This document shows, in pieces, positions 54,805-64,000 of a DNA stretch of 64,000 bases. The DNA is from JANXQG01 sp963719885. GTDB taxonomy: Bacteria > Planctomycetota > Planctomycetia > Pirellulales > Thermoguttaceae. The stretch is taken from contig CAVRDP010000028.1 of assembly GCA_963719885.1 (NCBI GenBank), forward strand, positions 1 through 64,000. The letters are read 5' to 3'. Each line of letters opens with the position of its first letter. Position 1 is the stretch's first letter. The notes beneath the pieces were generated by a model. That model ran no database searches and had not been told where the DNA came from. It saw only the letters and a program-made list of their open reading frames with translations. The position numbers and the translations under genes were made by a program.

Positions 54805-56378
54805 TGACCGTTCGCACGCGATTTGCCCCCAGCCCCACCGGCTATTTGCACATCGGCGGGGTCAGAACCGCACTTTTCTGCTGGCTTTTCGCCCGGCGGC
54901 ACGGGGGACAGTTCATCCTCCGGATCGACGATACCGATCAGCAACGTAATGTCGAGGAGGCGTTGGCCCCGATCCTGCACGGACTGCACTGGCTGGGAAT
55001 CGATTGGGACGAGGGGCCGGAGGTCGGCGGCCCGTACGGTCCTTACTATCAGTCACAGCGGGGCGATCGCTATCAGGCAGCGGTCGACAAGCTCCTGGCT
55101 GCCGGGGCGGCCTACTACGACTATGCCACGACGGAGGAACTCCAGACCGAGCGGACAGCGGCCGAGCGGGAGAAGCAAGTCTTCCTTTATAGCCGCCGCT
55201 TCATGGCTGAGACTGCTGCCGATCGTGCCCGCTTCGAAGCCGAGGGCCGCAAGCCGGTTGTGCGTCTGAAAATGCCGCGGGAAGGAACGTTAGTCATCCA
55301 GGACGTCATCCGCGGCAACGTGGCCGTGGACTGGGCCCGCGAGCAGGATCACGTCGTCCAGCGGGCCGACGGCTCGTTCCTCTACCACCTGGCCAACGTG
55401 GTCGATGACTACGACTTCAAGATCACGCACGTCATCCGCGCGGAAGAGCATCTCTCGAATACGCCGCGGCAGGTTTTCATCGCCCAGTCGCTAGGCTACG
55501 AATTGCCGATTTATGCCCACTTGCCCTTCGTGGCCGAGCCGGGCAGCAAGACGAAGCTCAGCAAGCGGAAGCTTGACAAGTATCTCAAGAACGCCGATTT
55601 CGCCGCCCTCATGAAGCACGGCCGCAAGGTGGCCGACGCCTTGGGATTGCAGGTCGATCAGAACACGTTCAACCCGGTGGTGGTCGATTTCTACGAGCAG
55701 GTCGGCTATTTGCCGGAGGCGATCATCAACTACCTGGCCCTATTGGGCTGGGCCCTGGACGATCAGACGGAGCATTTCAGCCGCGATGAGTTGATCCGGC
55801 ATTTCTCGTTGGAGCGGGTGAACAAGGCAGCCGCCAGTTTCGATTCGAAGAAACTTTGGGCCTTTCAGGATTGGCATACGCAGCAATTGCCGCTCGAGCA
55901 GAAGGTGGAACGGGTCGTGCCGTATTTGCAGCGGGCGGGACTTGTCGCTTCGCAAGTAACCAACGATGAACTCGCGAAGATCGAACACGTCGTTCGCGCC
56001 GCTGGCGACCGCATCAAGACCTCCGGCGACATCCTCGATTACGCCTATTTCTTCGTTGCCGACGACAAGCTCGTTTACGACGAGAAGGCCGTGGCCAAAT
56101 CGCTGCAAAAGCCGGGTGCGGCCGAACTCTTGGCCAAGTATCGCAGCCAATTGGCCGCCGCGGAACCGTTCGCGGCCCAGCCGCTGGAGGAGATGACGCA
56201 CGCGTTCGTCGCGGCCCAAGGCGTGAAGATCGGCGACATCGTCCACGCGCTCCGCGCCGCGGTGACCGGCCAGTCGGTCGGCTTGGGGCTCTTCGACAGC
56301 CTGGCGATTCTCGGCAAGGCGAGTTGTTTGGCGCGGGTCGAGCGGACGCTAGATCGCGTGGAGGCGGCGAAGGGTTAG
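54804..56378 (+). CDS. gltX: Glutamyl-tRNA synthetase
   Basis: The 524-residue enzyme charges tRNA-Glu. It has the HIGH-type motif FAPSPTGYLHIGGVRTALFC at residues 6-25, FILRIDDTDQQRN, and the KMSKS-type motif KTKLSKRKLDKYL near 250. The C-terminal anticodon-binding part is complete (GLFDSLAILGKASCLARVER). It starts at an ATG overlapping the previous stop. A GlnRS gene lies 1.6 kb downstream, so this GluRS need not charge tRNA-Gln. The frame is intact. Confidence 0.93.
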   Translation: MTVRTRFAPSPTGYLHIGGVRTALFCWLFARRHGGQFILRIDDTDQQRNVEEALAPILHGLHWLGIDWDEGPEVGGPYGPYYQSQRGDRYQAAVDKLLAAGAAYYDYATTEELQTERTAAEREKQVFLYSRRFMAETAADRARFEAEGRKPVVRLKMPREGTLVIQDVIRGNVAVDWAREQDHVVQRADGSFLYHLANVVDDYDFKITHVIRAEEHLSNTPRQVFIAQSLGYELPIYAHLPFVAEPGSKTKLSKRKLDKYLKNADFAALMKHGRKVADALGLQVDQNTFNPVVVDFYEQVGYLPEAIINYLALLGWALDDQTEHFSRDELIRHFSLERVNKAAASFDSKKLWAFQDWHTQQLPLEQKVERVVPYLQRAGLVASQVTNDELAKIEHVVRAAGDRIKTSGDILDYAYFFVADDKLVYDEKAVAKSLQKPGAAELLAKYRSQLAAAEPFAAQPLEEMTHAFVAAQGVKIGDIVHALRAAVTGQSVGLGLFDSLAILGKASCLARVERTLDRVEAAKG

Positions 56379-56380
56379 AG

Positions 56381-56773
56381 ATGGCGTTCCCCGTTGATAT
56401 TAAGTTCGCGAACGAAGCAGAACGAAAGCTTGGGGTGAAATTCCCCGCTTCATTCGTCGTGCGAATGGTCAAGCACAACGGTGGCGAAGTCAGTACGGCT
56501 GCGGATTCCTGGCAATTGCACCCCTTTCTCGATTCAAGCGATAGAAAGCACCTCAAGCGAACTTGCAACGACATTGTGCTTGAGACCAAGAAGGCGCGAG
56601 AATGGCCAGATTTCCCGGAAAACGCAATCGTCATCGGCAGCAACGGCGGCGGAGATAGGCTGGTCTTGCTTCCAAGCTCCGACGCGCCTGCTATTCTCGG
56701 CCCCGTGTATTGGTGGGATCATGAGACAGGCGAATTGATATTCGTGTCTGACGATTTTGGCGACTTGGAATAG
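56381..56773 (+). CDS. SMI1/KNR4-family protein
   Basis: The 130-residue protein fits the SUKH/SMI1-KNR4 fold: IKFANEAERKLGVKFPASFV, MVKHNGGEVSTAADSWQLHP, NAIVIGSNGGGDRLVLLPSS, and GPVYWWDHETGELIFVSDDF. Such proteins often act as immunity proteins in contact-dependent toxin systems, but no toxin gene is adjacent. It starts two bases after the gltX stop. The role is inferred from the family only. Confidence 0.82.
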   Translation: MAFPVDIKFANEAERKLGVKFPASFVVRMVKHNGGEVSTAADSWQLHPFLDSSDRKHLKRTCNDIVLETKKAREWPDFPENAIVIGSNGGGDRLVLLPSSDAPAILGPVYWWDHETGELIFVSDDFGDLE

Positions 56774-56815
56774 TTTGGCGAAATCATAAGAGTTTGCAAG
56801 GCCCAGGACGGTTCG

Positions 56816-58029
56816 ATGAAGTCTTTGACGCCGCTTCCGAATTACGATGAAGTTCTAAACGATATCGTCGGTCTGCTCGAAGGCGCGCGCCGTGCATCCG
56901 CCCGCTCCGTCAATGCGATCATGACGGCAACGTATTGGGAAATCGGAAGACAGATTGTTGACGGGGAACAGGCAGGGGGACGCCGCGCTGAGTATGGCGA
57001 AAAGTTGCTCAAGCAGTTATCGGGGGACTTGACGGCCAGATTTGGCAGGGGTTTCTCCGAACGCAATCTGAAATATATGCGTGCGTTCTACCTGGGGTGG
57101 CCAATTCCGCAGACACCGTGTGCGAAATCTACCTCTACAGAGGGTGTCATCCGTCCAGGAGATCTCGGCGAGTCATCTAAGAATCCTCTTGGAGGAATTC
57201 GGCAGACACTGTCTGCCGAATCTGTAAATCCTTTTGTTCCAAGTATTTGCAATTCCGCGAGCGAGATTGCGCAGACGGCGTCTGCGCAATCTCCTTCTCC
57301 AGGGGCATTCAAATTGCCCTGGTCACATTATATCAAACTCCTCTCCGTCGAAGACGCGGAGTCCCGCGCTTTCTACGAGTCCGAAGCCCTCCGTGGCGGC
57401 TGGTCCGTACGGCAACTGGATCGGCAGATCGGCAGCAAGTTCTACGAGCGGACGCTGCTTTCCCGCAACAAGGCCGCCATGTTGCGCAAGGGCGAGAAAT
57501 CGTTGCCGACGGACAAAGTGTCGCCCGAAGAGGAAATCAAGGATCCGCTGGTCCTGGAGTTCTTGGGCTTGAAAGACGAGTACTCCGAGACGGACCTCGA
57601 AGAGTCGTTGATCCGGCACCTGGAGAGTTTCTTGCTGGAACTGGGCGGAGACTTTGCTTTTGTGGGCCGGCAGCGCCGGCTGCGGATTGGCAATGTGTGG
57701 TATCGAATCGACCTCCTATTCTTTCATCGTCGGCTGCGCTGTTTAGTGATTATCGATTTGAAACTGGGCATGTTTACTCACGCCGACGCCGGACAGATGC
57801 ACCTCTACCTGAACTACGCTCGTGAACACTGGATGCACGAGCATGAGAACCCGCCGGTTGGCTTGATCCTATGCTCTCAAAAGGACGAAGCCGTCGCGCA
57901 CTACGCGCTGGATGGCTTGCCCAATAAAGTACTGGCGTCACAATACAAGATGGCCTTGCCCGACGAGCAAGTCCTCGTTGACGAATTGAAACGCACGCAG
58001 AACATGCTGACATCGAAAGGAATCCTGCC

Positions 58030-58033
<4 letters not shown>
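56816..58033 (+). CDS. DUF1016 PD-(D/E)XK nuclease (YhcG-like)
   Basis: The 405-residue protein has a DUF1016 N domain (AIMTATYWEIGRQIVDGEQA, GRGFSERNLKYMRAFYLGW) and a C-terminal nuclease domain: GGDFAFVGRQRRLRIGNVWY, RIDLLFFHRRLRCLVIIDLK, with D and the xDLK pair as the likely active site. The linker between (residues 97-165) has three repeats of the type QTxxAxS (QTPCAKS, QTLSAES, QTASAQS), each encoded by a DNA palindrome. It lies between SMI1 and glnS; its stop overlaps the glnS start. Some relatives belong to restriction or mobile elements. No methylase is nearby. Confidence 0.88.
57104..57290. repeat. Three in-frame palindromes in the DUF1016 linker
   Basis: TTCCGCAGACACCGTGTGCG (57104-57127), TTCGGCAGACACTGTCTGCC (57198-57220) and TTGCGCAGACGGCGTCTGCG (57266-57290). 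The second and third are perfect or nearly perfect hairpins. Confidence 0.85.
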
Positions 58034-59739
<1,706 letters not shown>

Positions 59740-59812
59740 TATGAAAATTGTTCCCGAGCCCTCCTCATTTCGGCGGGCGGGCGATAGAATATCCTTGGAG
59801 GGAGATCAAGCA

Positions 59813-60189
59813 ATGGGTAGAATGCGGCAAATGATCCAAGTGGACGGCCAATCTTTCTGGACGTTGTTCGACAGCGGCGCCGGAAGACTTATGTGGTCCC
59901 CGCAGTCGCGCGGCTCTTGACCACCACCAAGGCCCCGCATCCATTTCGTGCTTCTTTGGGAGGAGAAGTCAAGCGCGGTGATACTGGTGCTCTGTTGGAG
60001 GCCCAAATTGAAGGGCACTCAATAGTGACCAATGCCTTGGTCATCGACAAAATCGGTATGGACGAGGACAACCGTGCTATTGAAATCCTGTTTGGTGCGC
60101 TGGCCATGCAAGAGTGGGGGATCAGGCCGGTTCCCGACGAAGAAAGGCTTGATCTGTCGCATTATCCGGAGGAATTTGTCGAGTTCTGA
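59813..60189 (+). CDS. Retropepsin-like aspartic protease domain protein (one frame break)
   Basis: About 125 residues are inferred. The catalytic motif is FWTLFDSGARKTYVVPAVAR, the DSGA type of single-domain clan AA proteases near residue 19. The rest (LGGEVKRGDTGALLEAQIEG, VIDKIGMDEDNRAIEILFGA, MQEWGIRPVPDEERLDLSHY) is beta-rich and has the second psi-loop region LFGALAMQEWGI. A missing C near 59890 breaks the frame right after DSGA. GGAGGGAGATC precedes the ATG. Such small proteins dimerise to act. The target is unknown. Confidence 0.75.
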
Positions 60190-60247
60190 CCATTCGATGG
60201 CGGATGCCTGCTCACGGTCGCGGAAGATATTCTTCGGCCGGTTCCCC

Positions 60248-61228
60248 TTACTTGCCGCTCATCGCGGGGAACATCTGCCGCATCATGGTAATTGCGGCCG
60301 GCCCGACGAGCACGACGAAGATGCCGGGGAAGATGAAGAGCACCAACGGGAAGAGCAACTTTACCGCGGTCTTGGCGGCCTTCTCTTCGGCCAGTTGGCG
60401 GCGGCGGGTGCGCATCGATTCGCTCTGTACCCGCAGCGCCTAGGCGATACTGGAACCGAACTTGTCGGCCTGGATCAAGACGGCGCCCAAAGACCGCAGA
60501 TCGGCCACGCCGGTCCGCAGCCCCAGTTCGTGCAAGGCCTCGTCCCGCGTGCGGCCCATTTGCAACTGAAAGTTCGTCAAGGCAAATTCGGCCGCCAGCA
60601 CCGGGTAGGCGTCTTTCATCTCCTCGCTCACTTTGCGCATCGCCTGGTCCAGCCCCAAGCCGGCCTCGACGCAGACGATCATCATGTCCAAGACGTCGGG
60701 CAGGGCCAGGAAGATCGCCTGCTTCCGGCGACGCGCCAGGTACCCCAAGACGATGTCCGGCAGCCAGAAGCACAAGCCGCTCACGCCCGCCACCCATATC
60801 AGCGTGCTCTGGCTGAAGCCCTTCACCCACAGCAACGTGCCGCCGCCGAGGAAGAACCCGGCCATCAAGAGGACGAACTTCAGACCGTAGAAGACCGGCA
60901 CCAGCCCTGCGGCCCGGAAGCCGGCGCTGGCCAGGTGGTTCTTCAGTTTGTTCGCCTCGGCCTCGTTCTTCGGCGCGAACGACTTGGTCAAGGCCGAGGT
61001 CTTTTCCAGGACCATCGACATGGTGTCGGTTTTCTTGAGAATGGCCTCGGCCTGGGCCGAACGGCGCTTCTGCGGGTTCTTGATCTCGTCCAAGCGCTCC
61101 AAGGCCCGCGGCTTGGCCGCGGCCAGGTACTCCAGCGCAAACCAGGTCACCGCCGCGAACAGCCCGAAAATCGCCAGCGGAATGAAGTCGGCAAGCGTGA
61201 ACAGCGGCGGTGAAACTGCGGCAAACAT
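60248..61228 (-). CDS. tadC: Tad system inner-membrane protein TadC (internal amber codon)
   Basis: The 326-residue protein belongs to the type II secretion F family: KQAIFLALPDVLDMMIVCVE, AGLGLDQAMRKVSEEM and RTRDEALHELGLRTGVADLR, with helices at 20-35, 120-150 and near the C terminus. After GSSIA the codon at 60440-60442 is TAG, yet the frame continues without change as ALRVQSESMRTRRRQLAEEK, then LLFPLVLFIFPGIFVVLVGP, to TAA at 60248. A normal TadC has this last helix. The site reads CCTAGG; CAG at that place would give GSSIAQALRVQ. Whether the stop is real or an error is unclear. It is the third gene of tadABC. Confidence 0.85.
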
Positions 61229-61231
61229 GGT

Positions 61232-62200
61232 TTATACCTTGATATCGACGATCTTCTTGATCACGAAGGCGCCCATGATCTGCATGAACACGGCGACGGC
61301 CAGCATCTTTTTTCCCGCCGGGTCGGTGAAGAGCTGCGATACGTAGCCCGGATTGAGATGGTACACGACCACGAACAGGACCAGCGGCAAGGCCATGAGG
61401 ACCACGCCCGAGAGCCGGCCTTCACCCGTCAAGGCCTGGACCTGCCCGAGGATGCGGAAGCGGTCGCGGACCAGCGAGCCGATCTTGTCGAGGATCTCCG
61501 CCAGGTCGCCGCCCGTCTGCCGTTGCAGAATCACCGCCGTGACGAAGAACCGCAGGTCGAGGTTGGGCACGCGCTGGCACATCGCCCGCAGGCTGTCGTC
61601 CATGGCCACGCCCAGGTTCTGTTCTTCGAACACGCGGCCGAACTCCTTGCCGATCGGCGCGCTCATCTCCGTGGCCACGGCGTTGAAACCGAAGGCCAGG
61701 CTTTGCCCCGCCCGCAAGGCCCGCGCCATCATTTCCAAGGCATCGGGAAGCTGCGCGCCAAAAGCCTTCAACCGCTTCTTGCGCCGCCGAAGGAGCCACA
61801 TCACGGGCAGCGAACCGGCAGCGAGCGCGGCCAGGGGGAGCGTGGCCAGGGGACCCTTCATGGCGACCGCCACGGTACATCCGGCCAGTCCCAGGAGCAA
61901 CGAGGCCAAGGCCAATTTGCCCACCGTGAGCGTCGTGTCGGCCTGCTCGAAGAGCCGATCGAAGTTGGCGAAGTTCGCGAACAACTGGGCCAGCATGTTG
62001 GGCGCGTCGTCCAAGGGCCGGGCCAGGACGCTGTTGTCCTTGAGCAGATTTTCCCGGTTCGCCGGCGAAGCCACGCCGGTGAAGAGATCCAGCCGGTTCT
62101 CGAGTCGCGAAGTCTGCGGCCTGGAAAAGAGCATCACCACTCCGCCCATGAGGGTCGTTACGCCGATGAAAGCAATGATGCCGAAAAGCAGGGGATTCAC
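61232..62200 (-). CDS. tadB: Tad system inner-membrane protein TadB
   Basis: The 322-residue protein is the partner of TadC: helices at the start (LLFGIIAFIGVTTLMGGVVM), LGLAGCTVAVAMKGPL, and near the end (LSGVVLMALPLVLFVVVYHL). Between them is the F domain RLKAFGAQLPDALEMMARAL, RAGQSLAFGFNAVATEMSAP. It would form the platform on which the pilus assembles. The GTG start at 62200 has GGAGG seven bases upstream and lies two bases after the tadA stop. Frame intact. Confidence 0.88.
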   Translation of the reverse strand: MNPLLFGIIAFIGVTTLMGGVVMLFSRPQTSRLENRLDLFTGVASPANRENLLKDNSVLARPLDDAPNMLAQLFANFANFDRLFEQADTTLTVGKLALASLLLGLAGCTVAVAMKGPLATLPLAALAAGSLPVMWLLRRRKKRLKAFGAQLPDALEMMARALRAGQSLAFGFNAVATEMSAPIGKEFGRVFEEQNLGVAMDDSLRAMCQRVPNLDLRFFVTAVILQRQTGGDLAEILDKIGSLVRDRFRILGQVQALTGEGRLSGVVLMALPLVLFVVVYHLNPGYVSQLFTDPAGKKMLAVAVFMQIMGAFVIKKIVDIKV

Positions 62201-62202
62201 GC

Positions 62203-63524
62203 CTAATCCTCCAACATGACGCGTTCGCGGAAGGCGCTGGCCGGCAGGCGGACGCCGGCCGATTCCAGGCGCTGCATGAACTTCGGCCGCACGCCGGTTG
62301 CCACGAACCGGCCGAAGGCCCGGCCCATCTCGTCGATGCCGTCCTGCACGTAACGGTAGATGTCTTGCATCACGATCGTGTCCTGTTCCATGCCGCAGAC
62401 CTCCGTGATATAGGTGATCTTCCGCGGCCCGCCTTGCAAACGCGAGGCCTGCACGACGAGGTTCACGGCGCTGGCGACCTGCGACCGCATGGCCTTCAGC
62501 GGCAACTCGAAGCCCGCCATCATGATCAAGGTTTCCAAGCGGGAGAGGGCGTCGCGGGGCGTATTGGCGTGGATCGTGGTCATCGATCCCTCGTGGCCCG
62601 TGTTCATGGCCTGCAGCATGTCCAAGGTTTCGCCGCCGCGGCACTCGCCGATGATGATCCGTTCCGGCCGCATGCGGAGGGCGTTCTTCACGAGGTCGGT
62701 GGCCGTGATCGCGCCTTTGCCTTCGATGTTCGCCGGCCGCGTCTCCAACCGCACCACGTGGTCCTGCTGGAGCTGCAGTTCGGCGGCGTCTTCGATCGTC
62801 ACCACGCGGTCGCTGTTGGAAATGAAACTGGAAAGCGTATTCAAGAGCGTCGTCTTGCCGGAACCGGTGCCGCCGGAGATGATGATGTTCAGCCGGGCCT
62901 TGATCGCCCCTTCCAGGAGCATGACCATCTCCGGCGTGAAGGCCTTGTAGTTCAGCAGGTCTTCCAGCTTGAGCGGATTCGCGCCGAAACGGCGGATGGA
63001 AACGCATGCCCCGTCCAGGGCCAGCGGGGGGATGATGGCGTTGAAACGCGAACCGTCCTGCATGCGGGCGTCGACCATCGGACAGGTCTCGTCCACGCGG
63101 CGGCCGACTTTGGAGATGATGCGGTCGATGATCTGCATGAGGTGGTCGTTGTCGCGGAAGACGACGCTGGTCTTTTCCACCTTGCCGCGGCGTTCGCAAT
63201 AGATGTTCTCGGCCCATTGATCATGATGTCGCTGATCGTAGTGTCTTTGAGCAGCAATTCCAGCGGGCCGAGGCCGAACGTCTCGTCGAGCACTTCGCCC
63301 ACCAACTGCTCGCGTTCCGAGCGGTTCAGCAGTGTGTCTTCGCTGTCGCAAAGGTGCTCGACCACCAAGCGGATCTCGCGGCGAAGGATCTCGCCTTCCA
63401 GCTCGCCCACCTTGGTCAGGTCGAGCTTGTCGACCAGCTTGCCGTGGATGCGCTGTTTGAGTTCTTCCAGCGTGGTTTCCTTGGTGTCGCTGCTTTGCCG
63501 CGGAGGCATGCGGGGTGGAGGCAT
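62203..63524 (-). CDS. tadA: Tad secretion ATPase TadA/CpaF (one frame break)
   Basis: About 440 residues are inferred. The N domain has LLNRSEREQLVGEVLDETFG, LGPLELLLKDTTISDIMING; the C domain has Walker A IISGGTGSGKTTLLNTLSSF, the Asp box VVTIEDAAELQL, and the His box SMTTIHANTPRDALSRLETL. This hexameric ATPase powers Tad pilus assembly. A missing C near 63208 (GGGCCG for GGGCCCG) separates IMINGP from ENIYCERRGKVEK. It is the first gene of tadABC. No pilin, TadE or secretin gene is in the window. Confidence 0.9.
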
Positions 63525-63770
63525 GGCGTTCGACTCTTCCTGCCGTATGGTTTCTTGAGTCCAGGGGAGTATCTTGGGACCGGCCGAAGAATAGGTTGGC
63601 GAAATCCTGTGGGACGGCTTGGCAATCCGTCCTATGGCCGAAAGCTGAAGTAATTCTCTGGTCGGTCCTTATCCGTGAAAAGATAGCTCAAAACGAGAGC
63701 CAGCGCGCCGTGCGCCGCGTGTTCTTTTCCACAGACCGAGGAGATGGCAGCGGTTGTAACGAATGTAACG
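63525..63770. other. Intergenic region with a hairpin repeat
   Basis: GTGGGACGGCTTGGCAATCC, then GTCCTAT, near 63610-63636 forms a GGACGG/CCGTCC hairpin. GTTGTAACGAATGTAACG near 63754 is a small direct repeat. No gene is seen. Confidence 0.5.
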
Positions 63771-64000
63771 CTACATCGCCAGAATCGGATCGCCGCCTTG
63801 GGCCCGCTGGGCGTTCCATTCCATCCGCGTGCCGCGCGTTTTATTGGTTATGTGCGCAGGGGCCGGTTGGTCCCAATCCTTGCGATCGAAACCTTCATCA
63901 AGAATGTCCTTGAGGTTCTTCCGGTCCAGCTTGTATTCGTCGGCCAGACGGAACCACTCTTCTTTACACGCCTTGGTAATACCGTTGTCGTCGACCGCCG
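63771..64000 (-). CDS. C-terminal part of an unrecognised gene at the window edge
   Basis: The minus strand is open from the window edge to a TAG at 63771. It reads VDDNGITKACKEEWFRLADE, YKLDRKNLKDILDEGFDRKD, then NKTRGTRMEWNAQRAQGGDP and ILAM. Codon use and composition look like a real soluble protein. I cannot assign a family to this fragment. It is on the same strand as tadABC but about 250 bases upstream, so it is probably a separate unit. Confidence 0.55.
   Translation of the reverse strand, partial: AVDDNGITKACKEEWFRLADEYKLDRKNLKDILDEGFDRKDWDQPAPAHITNKTRGTRMEWNAQRAQGGDPILAM

Noticed and set aside
60032..61213. Long plus-strand frame (393 codons) over tadC.
   Set aside because: Antisense shadow; it lacks any domain and is Gln/His/Arg-rich.

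Overview
The window looks like a chromosome segment of a planctomycete, most likely in or near the Pirellulales. This is inferred from gene content, not from a marker-gene tree. The signs are a Tat-exported Gfo/Idh/MocA oxidoreductase beside a DUF1080 protein, an ECF-type sigma factor followed by a giant VIT/vWA protein with an anti-sigma-like N terminus, a cytochrome c protein of the PD40/HzsA-like type, a Tad secretion locus, both GluRS and GlnRS, high GC, and many short palindromic repeats. No rRNA, tRNA or CRISPR array was recognised.

Layout. 1-4.3 kb is a scar region: an ISKra4-type element has landed in a secreted-protein gene, followed by a fused phage terminase remnant and a DUF433 antitoxin whose toxin is reduced to a stub. 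4.3-10.3 kb carries the DUF1080 and Gfo/Idh/MocA pair, a prepilin-peptidase-like protein without its catalytic aspartates, a LOG protein, an alpha/beta hydrolase and a DUF4160/DUF2442 pair. 10.4-17.7 kb holds the HzsA-like cytochrome, a five-gene fatty-acid operon (fabZ-fabG-acp-fabZ-fabF) behind a good sigma-70 promoter, and aroH. 17.8-26 kb has small exported proteins, DUF2071, hicBA, the sigma factor, an array of hairpin repeats and the VIT/vWA protein. 26-40.8 kb has a membrane sulfatase, a three-enzyme fusion (Sua5, LMW phosphatase, RpiB), a membrane GTPase, a GH27 alpha-galactosidase, RbsD/FucU, an S41 protease, an AAA ATPase and metK. 41-50.4 kb is a glycan locus: two GmhB-like phosphatases, a GDP-sugar 4,6-dehydratase, a nucleotidyltransferase, GT2, SDR, two sugar C-methyltransferases and WbuC. 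50.6-60.2 kb has an aminotransferase, a permease, a membrane protein, gltX, SMI1, a DUF1016 nuclease, glnS and a retropepsin-like protein. 60.2-63.5 kb is tadABC, and a partial gene runs off the right edge.

Two features run through the whole window. First, about twenty genes, including metK, glnS, fabF and tadA, are split by single-base indels, mostly a homopolymer one base too long or too short. This looks like consensus error rather than gene decay, so I annotate each such gene over its full inferred span. Second, many short palindromic repeat families occur both between genes and in frame inside genes, in different frames and orientations, and some are nested in others. I call them rep-A (CCCTCTCCC), rep-B (GTAC core), rep-C (AGGGTGGGAC), rep-D (GTGGCACGTCCCTG), rep-E (GGGAACGCCCTCC), rep-F (CCTTTCGCTCCGCG) and so on. 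They resemble in behaviour the protein-coding palindromic elements known from Rickettsia, and they are the most unusual signal here.
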